Assembly: GCA_913020115.1 (NCBI GenBank)
Contig: CAJWBQ010000018.1
Span: 1-64,000 of the forward strand
Origin: an uncultured Cellvibrionales bacterium
GTDB lineage: Bacteria > Pseudomonadota > Gammaproteobacteria > Pseudomonadales > Cellvibrionaceae
Direction of reading: 5' to 3'
DNA length: 64,000 bases
Positions 1-9,000 of this stretch are shown piece after piece (positions within the stretch are counted from its first letter, which is position 1; every line of letters begins with the position of its first letter). A program made the position numbers and the translations under genes. The notes below the pieces were generated by a model that was not told the origin of the DNA, did not search any database, and saw only the letters and a program-made list of their open reading frames with translations.

Positions 1-138
1 AAACCTAAAAATAACATCCCTAGCGTTTCTAACATGACGCATTCCTTAGTGGCTGGACAAGAGTTTTTTAGCGTTACAGTTAGATACTATCAGTGCTTGA
101 GCACTAGGTGAAGTACAAGGTCGAGGCGCCCACAGCGC

Positions 139-1467
139 CTATTTAAGAAGTTTCTGAAATTCAGCACTGCTGCTAATTAAACCCTCATTCATAAAGGCCT
201 CGTGGTTGCTCTCCACTTCCTTTAGTTGATAGGCGTAATTCACTAAAATTCCGGCCGATTGACGAATACCATTAGCCGATGTATCTCCCTGCCAATTCAG
301 TCGCGCTATCTGTGCACCATTGCCCAAGTGAAAACGCGCCACAGGGTCGAGGGGTTGAGCATTGCGCTTCTCATGCAGAAGATAATGCGCACACAACTTC
401 ATTAACACAGGCTGTAAAGCCTCGATGCACGCCGTGTCATTCACCCACGCGGCGGAATCTAACATGCCCAGCAAGCGTTCCCCGTCTTCACCGACAAATT
501 CTGGAAGTGCATTCTCCCGTACTTTATTCAACCAGCGTCGAAAACCGGGAATGGGCGATAATGTGGCAAACTGCTTCAGTTGAGGAAACTCATTGCGCAA
601 CTCCATAACAACCTGTTTGATCAAAAAATTACCAAAAGAAATACCCTTCAAGCCTTCTTGGCAATTGCTTATCGAATAAAAAATGGCTGTATCAAAATCA
701 GCCTTGGCGGCAACATCATCAGGGTTCTGCGCCTCAAGCAAGCATTGAACATTGCTCGAAATGCCCTTCTCTAAGGCAACCTCGACGAAAATCAGTGGCT
801 CATCTTCAAGCGCCGGATGAAAAAAAGCAAAACAACGGCGATCGTCCGCCAACCGTCGCCTCAGGTCGTCCCAGCCTTCCATCTCATGTACGGCCTCATA
901 GGCAATCAGTTTCTCGAGAATGTGCGCAGGTGTTTTCCAACTAATTTGCTCTAGAGTTAAAAAGCCTCGGTTAAACCATGAAATCATTAAATGCTTAAGA
1001 TCAGTATCCACATCCCGCAGGCTGTCGTCGCTAGGCAACAGTGTCAACAAGTCTTTCCGCATTTGGATAAGCGTGGCAGTACCTTCGGGCGCCATATTGA
1101 TGCGGCGAAAGAGATTTTGTCGAGGGGCCTCAATTGCGTGGCTCAGTGCGCGATATGTATTGCGCCCTGGATTGTGGCGATACTGCTCAGCGGATTCAAT
1201 AATGTGCTTGGGGTTGGGGCCGTATTCGCTCAGTAATAATTCAAAGAATGCCTGCTTACCTTCCGCAGAAAGCGCCTGATAGGCCTTTACTACTTCGTGA
1301 GCAATAGCGGTGCCCATGGCCTCGCCCTTGCTTGTAGACAGTTCGCGACACAGCAAAGTGATGGCTTGGTCTTTCTCTGGCCGGCTGTCTACCCGCGACA
1401 ATAACTCGCGACCGGCATCGGCGATGGAACTAACCCACTGATTAAACTTTGTCATCTGGCTCGTCAT
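139..1467 (-). CDS. malonyl-CoA decarboxylase
   Basis: Predicted to decarboxylate malonyl-CoA to acetyl-CoA, removing malonyl-CoA or feeding malonate breakdown. The 442-residue length fits bacterial members of the family. An all-helical N-terminal half (about 1-200) is followed by the GNAT-like catalytic half, with HPALEDEPLIFVEVAL at 217-232, the stretch YSISNCQEGLKGISFGNF at 264-281, S304 in TLSPIPGF and H380 in FHLGNGA; S304 and H380 match the serine and histidine of the family active site. It stands alone: no malonyl-CoA synthetase, malonate transporter or matR-type regulator is adjacent. The start is the first of two in-frame ATGs (M1 or M5) and neither is clearly better. A short hairpin (124-140) overlaps the stop codon but has no T run. 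Confidence 0.9.
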   Translation of the reverse strand: MTSQMTKFNQWVSSIADAGRELLSRVDSRPEKDQAITLLCRELSTSKGEAMGTAIAHEVVKAYQALSAEGKQAFFELLLSEYGPNPKHIIESAEQYRHNPGRNTYRALSHAIEAPRQNLFRRINMAPEGTATLIQMRKDLLTLLPSDDSLRDVDTDLKHLMISWFNRGFLTLEQISWKTPAHILEKLIAYEAVHEMEGWDDLRRRLADDRRCFAFFHPALEDEPLIFVEVALEKGISSNVQCLLEAQNPDDVAAKADFDTAIFYSISNCQEGLKGISFGNFLIKQVVMELRNEFPQLKQFATLSPIPGFRRWLNKVRENALPEFVGEDGERLLGMLDSAAWVNDTACIEALQPVLMKLCAHYLLHEKRNAQPLDPVARFHLGNGAQIARLNWQGDTSANGIRQSAGILVNYAYQLKEVESNHEAFMNEGLISSSAEFQKLLK

Positions 1468-1546
1468 ACTCCTGATTGCGCTAACAAGTAATAGTCTCTA
1501 ATTGTATCCTGCGTCCATACCGAAGTCGCCGGGGATTTCCACTTAG

Positions 1547-1568
1547 TTTCTCGCTTTCAAGCGAGAAA
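1547..1568. promoter_or_regulatory. perfect palindrome between divergent genes
   Basis: A 10-bp inverted repeat (arms 1547-1556 and 1559-1568, TTTCTCGCTT and its complement) with a 2-bp centre. It lies in the 216-bp gap between the divergently transcribed malonyl-CoA decarboxylase and thymidine kinase genes. No 3' end lies here, so a terminator is unlikely and an operator is the better guess. The binding protein is unknown. Confidence 0.35.
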
Positions 1569-1683
1569 GCCACTGCCCTCTAGCCAATTAACACAGTATA
1601 ATCATTAGCAATCAGCCGGGCCTCTCCTAGATGCATCCGGCTACAAACACACTTTAAACTCCCAATATTAGTGACCTCTTTCC

Positions 1684-2268
1684 ATGGCCAAGCTCTACTT
1701 CTACTACTCCGCAATGAATGCGGGAAAATCCACCACATTGTTACAATCCAGTTTCAATTATCAAGAGCGCGGCATGAATACCCTGCTACTCACCGCAGCC
1801 CTAGACGATCGCTACGAAACCGGTGCCATAAACAGCCGTTTGGGCATCGACTCCAACGCGGTCGCCTTCAATGACAATATGGATTTATTTTCCTATGTAG
1901 CCACGGCCATGAAAGACCGCCCCCTGCATTGTGTTTTGCTGGATGAAGCGCAATTTCTCAGTAAACAACAGGTGTTTCAACTCGCGGCCGTGGCCGACTC
2001 CCTAAAGATACCGGTGTTGTGTTACGGCCTCCGCACCGATTTCCAAGCCAATTTGTTTGAAGGTAGCCAATGGCTACTGGCCATTGCCGACGAACTGAAT
2101 GAGCTGAAAACCATTTGCGCCTGTGGCAGTAAAGCGACCATGAATTTGCGTATTGACGCCGAAGGCAGGGCTGTCACACAAGGTGAATCCATAGAAATTG
2201 GCGGTAATGAGCGCTATGTAGCGATGTGCCGCAAGCACTTTGTTGAGAAAACAGGCTGGCAGGGCTAA
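1684..2268 (+). CDS. tdk: thymidine kinase
   Basis: Type II thymidine kinase of the E. coli/human TK1 class, phosphorylating thymidine with ATP for nucleotide salvage in the cytoplasm. At 194 residues it is of usual length. The P-loop is SAMNAGKST (9-17), the Walker B/catalytic motif DEAQF is at 87-91 and the lasso motif GLRTDF at 115-120. Structural zinc ligands are visible as a CAC motif (C145, C147) and C182-x2-H185, spaced almost as in E. coli Tdk. It is a single-gene unit between the divergent malonyl-CoA decarboxylase gene and the tandem gap pair. Confidence 0.96.
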   Translation: MAKLYFYYSAMNAGKSTTLLQSSFNYQERGMNTLLLTAALDDRYETGAINSRLGIDSNAVAFNDNMDLFSYVATAMKDRPLHCVLLDEAQFLSKQQVFQLAAVADSLKIPVLCYGLRTDFQANLFEGSQWLLAIADELNELKTICACGSKATMNLRIDAEGRAVTQGESIEIGGNERYVAMCRKHFVEKTGWQG

Positions 2269-2364
2269 GTAAAAAATGACAGCGCTGTAATTCTAAGTCT
2301 TGTACCTCAATGCAGAGTCCACTAATCTTGGGAATCTATCTCGACGCAACAAAAAGGATTCATT

Positions 2365-3384
2365 ATGAGTGCTGGTAAAATTCGCTTAGGACTGATGGGC
2401 TTTGGCTTGATTGGTCGGCAACTCTACCAATTGGCCGCCAACAGCAACGACATTGAAATTGTTGCCATATGCGACATTGGCAAGCCTGAAATTCTTCACT
2501 ACTTATTAGGTTCAGGCAACGAAGCCTTTGCCGACACCGTTTCTCTTGAGGGCAACTACCTCGTAAACCCCAAGTTTCGCACTAGAATGATGCAAGCTGA
2601 CACCCCGGCCGAGATGCCTTGGGACTTGTTCGATGTGGATTGCGTTGTGGACGCCACGGGGAAATTTCAGTCTCAGAGTAATATGGCGGCACACCTTAGC
2701 AATGGCGCCAAGCGTGTTGTGTTATCCACTCTGCCAGAGGAACACATTGATCGTTTAATTATTCCGGGCATCAACGAAAGCGATGCACAGGTCTCTGATC
2801 AGATGATTTCAGCTGGTTCGGCTACCACGGCAGCCTTCGCATTGGTGCTGAAAGTTCTCAGTGAGAAATTTCAGATCGAATACGCCAGCATGACATCTGT
2901 CCACGCTTACACCAGCGACCAGCCCTTACAAGATTATGCCGGTAAAGATTTCCGTCGCAGTCGTTCGGCCGCAGAGAATATCATTCCCAACACCATTGAT
3001 TCGGCTCGCTGGGTAGAAAAACTTTTACCTGAGTTCGCTGACAAACTCAGCGCTTACGCCTTGAATGTGCCCGTGCAGAAAGGTTCATTACTCGACTTGA
3101 ACATTGTCTTCAAAGACAGCTCTGTCAGTGCTGAGGACGTAAACCAAGCCATGCTGGACGCGAGTAAATTGCTCCCCAATTTGATTGATATCACCAACGA
3201 CCCTATCGTGTCGTCTGATGTCATTGGCAACCCACACTCTCTGCTATTTGACAGTAAAGGCACCTTGAAGGGTGGCAAACGAATGATTAAAACCCTGTCT
3301 TGGTATGAGAGCTTGGGCCATGCCGGCCGCATTCTCGACGTAGCGCGGCAATACAATACTCTGGATCAAGGAGCTGCAGCATGA
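2365..3384 (+). CDS. GAPDH-like protein lacking the catalytic cysteine
   Basis: Full-length homologue (339 aa) of type I glyceraldehyde-3-phosphate dehydrogenase, but probably not a normal GAPDH. The nucleotide-binding motif is kept (GLMGFGLIGR, 9-18), as are the catalytic-domain landmarks SVHAYTSDQ with H180 and FRRSRSAAENIIP. The active-site motif SNASCTTNC of working enzymes reads SAGSATTAA: alanine 153 (codon GCT at 2821) replaces the nucleophilic cysteine and the second cysteine is also gone. The frame is intact and the rest conserved, so it is a maintained protein, not a wreck. Its stop overlaps the start of the catalytically complete gap gene by 4 bp (ATGA), implying coupled translation and possibly a mixed tetramer or regulatory role (inference). 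Erythrose-4-phosphate dehydrogenase is unlikely because that enzyme also needs the cysteine. Confidence 0.85.
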   Translation: MSAGKIRLGLMGFGLIGRQLYQLAANSNDIEIVAICDIGKPEILHYLLGSGNEAFADTVSLEGNYLVNPKFRTRMMQADTPAEMPWDLFDVDCVVDATGKFQSQSNMAAHLSNGAKRVVLSTLPEEHIDRLIIPGINESDAQVSDQMISAGSATTAAFALVLKVLSEKFQIEYASMTSVHAYTSDQPLQDYAGKDFRRSRSAAENIIPNTIDSARWVEKLLPEFADKLSAYALNVPVQKGSLLDLNIVFKDSSVSAEDVNQAMLDASKLLPNLIDITNDPIVSSDVIGNPHSLLFDSKGTLKGGKRMIKTLSWYESLGHAGRILDVARQYNTLDQGAAA

Positions 3385-4379
3385 GAGTAGCAATTAACGG
3401 TTTTGGCCGAATTGGACGTTCAGTATTTCGTATTTTGGACGGTATGAGCGACGTTGATGTCGTTGCCATTAACGACCTTGGCGATCATGCCGCCCTGCGG
3501 TACTTACTCGACTACGATACGGTGATGGGCCCCTTTGGCAAAGAACTTACACTGAAAGACGACCAACTGATCACCGCCAACTCTAAGGTAAAACTGCTGA
3601 AAGAAAGAAACCCTGCGCAATTGCCATGGCGTGAATTGGGCGTGGATGTAGTAGTGGAGTCTACCGGCGTATTCCGTGGGCGCGATGAAGTCGCTATGCA
3701 CATCACGGCTGGCGCCAAACGCGCTATTTTAACGGTGCCTGCTAAAGACGCCATTGATTACACCGTTGTGCTCGGCGTAAACGAAGACGGTCTTCTGCCT
3801 GAGCATCAAATTATCTCTAACGCCAGTTGTACCACTAACTGTCTTGCCCCTATGGCCAAGGTGCTGAACGATTCTTTTGGCATTGTGGAAGGTTTAATCA
3901 ACACAGTGCACGCTTATACCAATGACCAGCGTTTAGCCGATGTTCCGCACTCCGATTGGCGCCGGTCTCGAGCTGCTGCGGAAAATGTGATTCCTACTTC
4001 AACAGGCGCCGCAAAAGCTGTGGGCGAAGTGCTGCCTGAACTGAAAGGTAAACTCGATGGTATTGCCGCACGAGTACCCGTTCCAGATGGTTCAGTGGTC
4101 GACCTGTTTGTAGAGTTGGCCTGCGATGTAAGCGTGGCCGACATTGACGATGCGGTAAGGGCCGCGGCCGAGTCCAGCCGCTTCGAAAACATTCTCCAGT
4201 TCATGGACACCCCGGTTGTATCTTCAGACATCATTGGCAACCGCCACTCGTCTATTTACGACTCGGCGTTTACCACAGTGACCGGAAAGCGTTTTGTAAA
4301 AGCCTTCAACTGGTATGACAACGAGTGGGGATATTCCAACCGTGTCTGCGATTTGATTCGCCGACTAGGTCAACAGTAA
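3381..4379 (+). CDS. gap: type I glyceraldehyde-3-phosphate dehydrogenase (second of tandem pair)
   Basis: Oxidises glyceraldehyde-3-phosphate to 1,3-bisphosphoglycerate with NAD(P). The 332 residues carry AINGFGRIGRS (4-14) for the dinucleotide, [12 protein letters not shown] with catalytic C150, and TVHAYTNDQ with base H177. Acidic D32 in INDLGD fits NAD preference. The start overlaps the stop of the cysteine-less paralogue by 4 bp, so the two are one transcript. A third, more standard gap gene lies at 32369-33421 in the Entner-Doudoroff operon, so this pair probably serves another direction (gluconeogenesis) or condition; that split is inferred. Erythrose-4-phosphate dehydrogenase (epd) cannot be excluded by eye. 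Confidence 0.9.
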   Translation: MRVAINGFGRIGRSVFRILDGMSDVDVVAINDLGDHAALRYLLDYDTVMGPFGKELTLKDDQLITANSKVKLLKERNPAQLPWRELGVDVVVESTGVFRGRDEVAMHITAGAKRAILTVPAKDAIDYTVVLGVNEDGLLPEHQIISNASCTTNCLAPMAKVLNDSFGIVEGLINTVHAYTNDQRLADVPHSDWRRSRAAAENVIPTSTGAAKAVGEVLPELKGKLDGIAARVPVPDGSVVDLFVELACDVSVADIDDAVRAAAESSRFENILQFMDTPVVSSDIIGNRHSSIYDSAFTTVTGKRFVKAFNWYDNEWGYSNRVCDLIRRLGQQ

Positions 4380-4410
4380 ACCCACCGTCGCAATAAGTTA
4401 ATAGAAATAA

Positions 4411-4445
4411 AGCGCACCTGAGACACTCAAACCTTCGGGTGCGCT
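4411..4445 (-). terminator. hairpin at the ends of gap and a LysR gene
   Basis: Inverted repeat AGCGCACC (4411-4418) with GGTGCGCT (4438-4445). Read on the minus strand it is followed by a T-rich stretch (TTTATTTCTATT), as expected for an intrinsic terminator of the LysR gene, whose stop lies inside it. It also sits 32 bp after the gap stop and may act in both directions. Confidence 0.5.
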
Positions 4446-5347
4446 GGTTCTGCCGCAAAATTCTCCAGTAAAAAATCGATAAAACACCTTACCTTTTTCG
4501 CCAGATAGCGCCGATGAGGGTAGAGAGCATACATGCCAAACTCTAAGACCGTGTGGCCCGGTAATAGCTCCGTCAACAAGCCTTGATCCAGCGCATCTTG
4601 CGCTAGAAATTTGGGAATCATGCCGATACCAGCGCCGGCTATGGCCAGCTCTCTCACTGCTCGAGGACTGTTCACCGCAATATTAGAGTGAATATTCACA
4701 AATTCGGTAGTGCCGTCAGCCGCGCGCAGTGGCCACTGTCTTCCGACTCGAAAATTACTGTCAACAATGCAATTGTGCTCAAGTAAGCCCTGCGCTGATT
4801 GCGGCGCACGGTGCCGCAGTAGGTAAGCCGGTGAGGCGCACAACATCAAAGGAAAGGTGTTCAACTCACGAACCACCAAATTCGACTCATCAACGGAGCC
4901 AATGCGAATCACCACATCGATCCCCTCCTCTAACATGTCGATCATGTTATCAGTCAGCTGTAGGTCAATGCTGAGGCCTGGATTTTCGGCCAGAAATTTA
5001 GGAACCAAAGGTGTTAAGGACATCTCACCAAAGGCCACCGGCACACTGACCCTCAGCAAACCCTTAGCCGAACTCTGCTCACCAGTCATGTTGTCAGCCA
5101 GCGCCGCCAACTCATCCAACAAAGGTAGGGCTTGTTGATAATAAGCGCGTCCCGCCTCTGTTATCGCTAAACGGCGGGTGGAACGGTTAAATAGGCGAAC
5201 CCCGAGGCTAGCCTCCACCGACGCTACATATTTGCTGACTAAGGCCTTCGACAGACCCAAGCGCGCGCTTGCCGCCGTAAATGAACCCGTTTCAAATACC
5301 GCCACTACTGTTTTCATGCCATCTATCGTATCCATAACTGTCAACAT
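4427..5347 (-). CDS. LysR-family transcriptional regulator
   Basis: 306-residue LysR-type regulator. The N-terminal winged helix-turn-helix is clear (FETGSFTAASARLGLSKALV, about 18-37, then RLFNRSTRRLAITEAG), followed by the periplasmic-binding-like effector domain. Its sequence style (RVSVPVAFG, FRVGRQWPL) is that of the CrgA/DmlR-like subgroup. It is divergent from a glutathione S-transferase gene with a gap of about 95 bp, the usual arrangement for a LysR regulator controlling its neighbour. The likely targets are the GST and the oxidoreductase behind it. Start could be M1 or M5; neither has a strong ribosome site. Confidence 0.88.
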   Translation of the reverse strand: MLTVMDTIDGMKTVVAVFETGSFTAASARLGLSKALVSKYVASVEASLGVRLFNRSTRRLAITEAGRAYYQQALPLLDELAALADNMTGEQSSAKGLLRVSVPVAFGEMSLTPLVPKFLAENPGLSIDLQLTDNMIDMLEEGIDVVIRIGSVDESNLVVRELNTFPLMLCASPAYLLRHRAPQSAQGLLEHNCIVDSNFRVGRQWPLRAADGTTEFVNIHSNIAVNSPRAVRELAIAGAGIGMIPKFLAQDALDQGLLTELLPGHTVLEFGMYALYPHRRYLAKKVRCFIDFLLENFAAEPAHPKV

Positions 5348-5442
5348 AACATTGACAATAATTCTATGGAAGAGGGGTTTATCAATATTAAGATAGAAGT
5401 AATACTGCCTACTTTTCCACTATGCCCTCAGAGGAGCACACA

Positions 5443-6066
5443 ATGGCTGCCATCAAATTACACCGTCATGCACTGTCCGGTCACTCACACAGAGTTGAAC
5501 TCTTTTTATCGATTTTGGGTTTAGACGCCGAAATTGTGGATGTAGATCTAGCAAGCGGAGCACACAAAAGCGCGGAGTTCTTAGCGAAAAACCCCTTGGG
5601 CCAAGTTCCCGTACTCGATGATGGAGCGCTTTCTCTAGCCGATTCAAATGCGATTTTGGTGTATCTGGCCAGCCAATACGACCAGAGCGGTCGCTGGCTG
5701 CCAAAAGCACCGGCGGACGCGGCTGAAGTACAGCGATTCTTATCTATAGCCGCAGGTAAAGTGGCCAGCGGACCTGCCGTAGCGCGAATCATCAATGTTT
5801 TTAATACCGGTATGGACCCAAAGGGATCCATTGCCGTAGCGCATACCATTCTTGCCCAAATCAACGATCATTTGGTGGCTCGCGAATGGCTGGCAACAAA
5901 CAGCCCCACCATTGCTGACCTGGCCAACTACGCATATATTGCTCATGCACCCGAGGGCGATGTATCACTGGAAACCTACCCACACATTAAAAGCTGGTTA
6001 CAGCGTATTGAAAACCTGCCAGGTTTTGTGCCTATGCAGGCCAGTGCGGTAGGTCTTAATGCCTAA
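5443..6066 (+). CDS. glutathione S-transferase family protein
   Basis: Cytosolic GST of about 207 residues. The N-terminal thioredoxin-fold half contains NPLGQVPVLDDGALSLADSNAILVYL, including the cis-proline VPVL and the SNAI segment that binds the glutathione gamma-glutamyl group. The C-terminal half is helical with SPTIADLANYAYI, matching the conserved N-capping SxAD region. I chose the ATG at 5443 because GAGGAG (5431-5436) sits just upstream; an ATG at 5422 would add seven residues and lacks such a site. It lies 56 bp before the 713-residue oxidoreductase and divergent to a LysR gene, suggesting a detoxification or redox unit. Substrate unknown. Confidence 0.88.
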   Translation: MAAIKLHRHALSGHSHRVELFLSILGLDAEIVDVDLASGAHKSAEFLAKNPLGQVPVLDDGALSLADSNAILVYLASQYDQSGRWLPKAPADAAEVQRFLSIAAGKVASGPAVARIINVFNTGMDPKGSIAVAHTILAQINDHLVAREWLATNSPTIADLANYAYIAHAPEGDVSLETYPHIKSWLQRIENLPGFVPMQASAVGLNA

Positions 6067-6122
6067 ACTGCACTAGACTTTTAACAGAGCGCTCACTTCT
6101 CCAATCGACAGCAGGTTTTGAT

Positions 6123-8264
6123 ATGAACAGTTCCACACCCTCCCCTTTTCATGCTGGTGAACAGTGGGTTCAGTCAAAGCTTGGTGTTAGAGAACAAATG
6201 GAACGTTTTGGACAACGAGTAATTCGCGATCACATGCCCGATCAGCACCGCGAATTTTATCAGAAAATGCCCTACATTTTTGTCGGCCACGCTGACACAG
6301 AAGGCTGGCCTTGGGCTTCAATTCTATTTGGCGAACCCGGTTTTATGGCAACGCCCAGCGACAAACAATTGCATATCAGCGCCCAAGTCACACCCGGCGA
6401 TCCGCTCGGCAAAACCCTTGATGAAGTGCTAAACAGTCCTTCTTCGCCGCCGCAGACTGAGGACGCAGGTGTGCCATTAGGTTTACTAGGTGTGGAACTG
6501 AGTACCCGCCGCCGCAATCGTTTGGCTGGGCGCGCAACACAGATATCGAAAACCTGCATTGAAATAAACATAGATCAAAGTTTTGGTAACTGCCCGCAAT
6601 ACATTCAGTCGCGTTCGTGGAGCTTGCCCAGCCACAAAGATGCAACAGCAAATCAGCCTAACTCGACAACGCTAAACACCTTGGATGAAGACGCCATAAA
6701 ACTGATTGCCGAAAGCGATACCTTTTTTGTCTCCAGTTTCGTTGCAAAACGTGAGGGTGCTATCGACAACAGCGGCGCGCCCAGCGAAGGCGTAGACATT
6801 TCACACCGGGGTGGGCTACCTGGTTTTGTACGTCATAAAATTACTGAAAGCGGCAAGAACTTACTAACGATCCCAGACTACTTAGGCAACTTTCATTTCA
6901 ACACACTGGGCAATTTCGTTGAAAATCCCAAAGCCGGTTTGTTGTTTGTAGATTTTGAGCAGGGCCACTTGTTGATGCTTAGCGGTACTGTCGAAATACT
7001 CTGGGATTCAGAAGAGGCCCAGCACTTTGAGGGCGCAGAACGCCTGTGGACTTTTGAACTATCCAAGTGCATAAGAATTAAAAATGCCCTTCCTGCCACA
7101 TGGGGAAAACCGGTATTCTCACCCAACACCCAGCTGACGGGAACTTGGCAAGAAGCCGAAGAAAAACACCTGGCCGCACTAAAGCACAACGCTTGGCAGT
7201 CGTTTGAAGTGGTCAAGTGTGTTGACGAGAGTGACAGCATTCGGTCTTTCTATCTTCATCCTCTAGACGGTGTAACCGCGGCCTTTAAGGCAGGTCAATT
7301 TTTGACCCTTCGATGCAAAATTAATGACCAAGAACTGGTGCGAACCTATACCGTCTCAAGCGCACCCAGCGACAATTTGTACAGAATAAGTGTCAAGCGA
7401 GACGGCGAATTTTCACAATACCTGCATCGCGAAATAGAACTCGGGGCAATCATCGAGGCCAAAGCACCCAGAGGACACTTTGCATTCGATGAGGGCAGTG
7501 ATTACCCGACAATCTTAATGGCCGCAGGTGTGGGTATTACTCCCATGCTATCAATGATGCGTCACTCTTTGATTCAAATGGTACGCACACGCCAGCCGCG
7601 GACCATGGTTCTAGTGGTCGTGGCACGCAACCGCCGAGAGCAAGCTTTTCAAAAAGAACTCTCAGACCTAGCCACCAACAGCGGCGGCCACTTCCAAATC
7701 GTTTGGTGCCTGACCCAGCCCGAGACTGAGCTACGCCTTGGGCACGACTTCCATTTCCAAGGACGCCCTACGCTGCAGCAGCTAAAAGAAGTGTTACCCC
7801 ATTCACCTTGTGACGTCTATCTTTGCGGTCCAGACAGTTTTATGCAATCCAGCTACAACAATCTTCTTGAGCTAGGCCACAGCGATACGCGAATTTTTGC
7901 GGAAGCTTTTGGTCCATCATCGCTCACTCGAGTGAACGCCAAGCCGGCACAATCTATAGATATTGCCGACGAAGCAATTGTCACTGTACTGGACGAAGAC
8001 GGGCAGCAACTACTGGAACAGGCTTGGACTAAAAACGATGGTTCCTTACTGGACTTTGTAGAAGCCCACGGCTTAAATCCTAGCTATGGTTGCCGCAGCG
8101 GCCAATGCGGCTCTTGTATTGCAAGCTTGGAATCTGGCGAGGTGGGTTATGATCAGGACATCTCGGCGACACTAGCCGGTCAAGAGATACTCCTGTGCTG
8201 CGCCAAACCTTTGCCAGTCAAAGACGCGTCAATGGCCAAGGTCAAGTTGAAGTGGATTACTTAG
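6123..8264 (+). CDS. PNPOx-like / ferredoxin reductase / [2Fe-2S] fusion oxidoreductase
   Basis: A 713-residue multidomain flavo-iron-sulfur protein. The first ~340 residues resemble the pyridoxamine-phosphate-oxidase-like FMN-binding split barrel (HADTEGWPWASILFGEPGF near 56-74; LTIPDYLGNFHFNTLGN). Residues about 355-600 are a ferredoxin-NADP reductase module, with the flavin motif RTYTVSS, AAGVGITPMLSMM for NAD(P) and CDVYLCGP near the end. The C-terminus is a plant-type ferredoxin with C657-x4-C662-x2-C665 and a final cysteine in LLCCAKP. The likely flow is NAD(P)H to FAD to Fe-S to the N-terminal flavin or an external acceptor. The substrate is unknown. The neighbouring GST and LysR gene suggest a stress or xenobiotic role. 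Confidence 0.82.
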   Translation: MNSSTPSPFHAGEQWVQSKLGVREQMERFGQRVIRDHMPDQHREFYQKMPYIFVGHADTEGWPWASILFGEPGFMATPSDKQLHISAQVTPGDPLGKTLDEVLNSPSSPPQTEDAGVPLGLLGVELSTRRRNRLAGRATQISKTCIEINIDQSFGNCPQYIQSRSWSLPSHKDATANQPNSTTLNTLDEDAIKLIAESDTFFVSSFVAKREGAIDNSGAPSEGVDISHRGGLPGFVRHKITESGKNLLTIPDYLGNFHFNTLGNFVENPKAGLLFVDFEQGHLLMLSGTVEILWDSEEAQHFEGAERLWTFELSKCIRIKNALPATWGKPVFSPNTQLTGTWQEAEEKHLAALKHNAWQSFEVVKCVDESDSIRSFYLHPLDGVTAAFKAGQFLTLRCKINDQELVRTYTVSSAPSDNLYRISVKRDGEFSQYLHREIELGAIIEAKAPRGHFAFDEGSDYPTILMAAGVGITPMLSMMRHSLIQMVRTRQPRTMVLVVVARNRREQAFQKELSDLATNSGGHFQIVWCLTQPETELRLGHDFHFQGRPTLQQLKEVLPHSPCDVYLCGPDSFMQSSYNNLLELGHSDTRIFAEAFGPSSLTRVNAKPAQSIDIADEAIVTVLDEDGQQLLEQAWTKNDGSLLDFVEAHGLNPSYGCRSGQCGSCIASLESGEVGYDQDISATLAGQEILLCCAKPLPVKDASMAKVKLKWIT

Positions 8265-8271
8265 TTAACAA

Positions 8272-9000
8272 TTACCAGGATATTTTGTATTCAAAGCCTA
8301 AGGCGAGATTATTAGTATCGGTTCGTCGGTAATCGTTAATTCGATATTCAGCCACAAGAAAAAAATCTTCAAATATCTTATAAGCAAATTGGGCCTCACC
8401 GACAAGGGTATTGTTCGGAAAATTATCGGGTAGGTCCTGATTAAAGGTATGATCCACAAACCCAGACAGAGACAGGCGCTCAGACAGGTAGGGAAACTTA
8501 AGCATAAACGAATGCTCTAACTGCCAAACGTCTGTATCTTCATGGTCAAACTGAATCGCGTGCCAATTAAGTGCGTACTTTAGATGTAAAGCTGAAAAAA
8601 TATTGGCAAGAGCCTCAGTGTCACTAAGCCGCCACCGGATGCCTAGTCGGTGCCGGTCGTTATTTTCTCCTGAGCGAAAATTTAATTGAACAGTGAGATC
8701 AAATGGCGACGCCTCTTGAACTTGCCAACGAATATTTTGCTCGGTGTAATAAACATCAAACTCACTGAGTTCACTTGCATTTTTCGCATTGCCAAAATTG
8801 ACAAAACCGAAGTAAGAAAATCGTTTTGGCAAGGTAGATGCCACATTAATGGTCATGGTGTTGTCATTGCTAACATCTGAGAGATAGGGGTATAGGTTGA
8901 CATCAACAAACCCTGAGGGCCGGTAAGCGGCCTCAGACTGAACGGTATTCGAGTAGAGTATAATTGCGAACAGTAAAATGGAAAAAACTCGCGATTCCAT
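8272..9000 (-). CDS. predicted outer-membrane beta-barrel protein
   Basis: 242 residues with an N-terminal signal peptide (hydrophobic VFSILLFAIILYS, cleavage around 23-25) followed by alternating polar/aromatic strands and a C-terminal strand ending LALGFEYKISW. A terminal aromatic residue is the usual signal for outer-membrane insertion. It somewhat resembles small nucleoside-channel (Tsx-like) barrels, but I cannot assign a substrate. It converges with the oxidoreductase gene, with only 7 bp between stops, and is followed upstream by 165 bp of apparently empty sequence before the GNAT gene. Confidence 0.65.
   Translation of the reverse strand: MESRVFSILLFAIILYSNTVQSEAAYRPSGFVDVNLYPYLSDVSNDNTMTINVASTLPKRFSYFGFVNFGNAKNASELSEFDVYYTEQNIRWQVQEASPFDLTVQLNFRSGENNDRHRLGIRWRLSDTEALANIFSALHLKYALNWHAIQFDHEDTDVWQLEHSFMLKFPYLSERLSLSGFVDHTFNQDLPDNFPNNTLVGEAQFAYKIFEDFFLVAEYRINDYRRTDTNNLALGFEYKISW

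Noticed and set aside
2365..3384. Calling the first gap-like gene a pseudogene
   Set aside because: The frame is intact, full length, retains cofactor and structural motifs and is translationally coupled to the next gene, so loss of the cysteine looks like a change of role, not decay.
2365..4379. Reading the tandem gap pair as one gene with a frameshift
   Set aside because: Each frame encodes a complete GAPDH-length protein with its own N-terminal nucleotide motif and C-terminus; they are two genes, not two halves.
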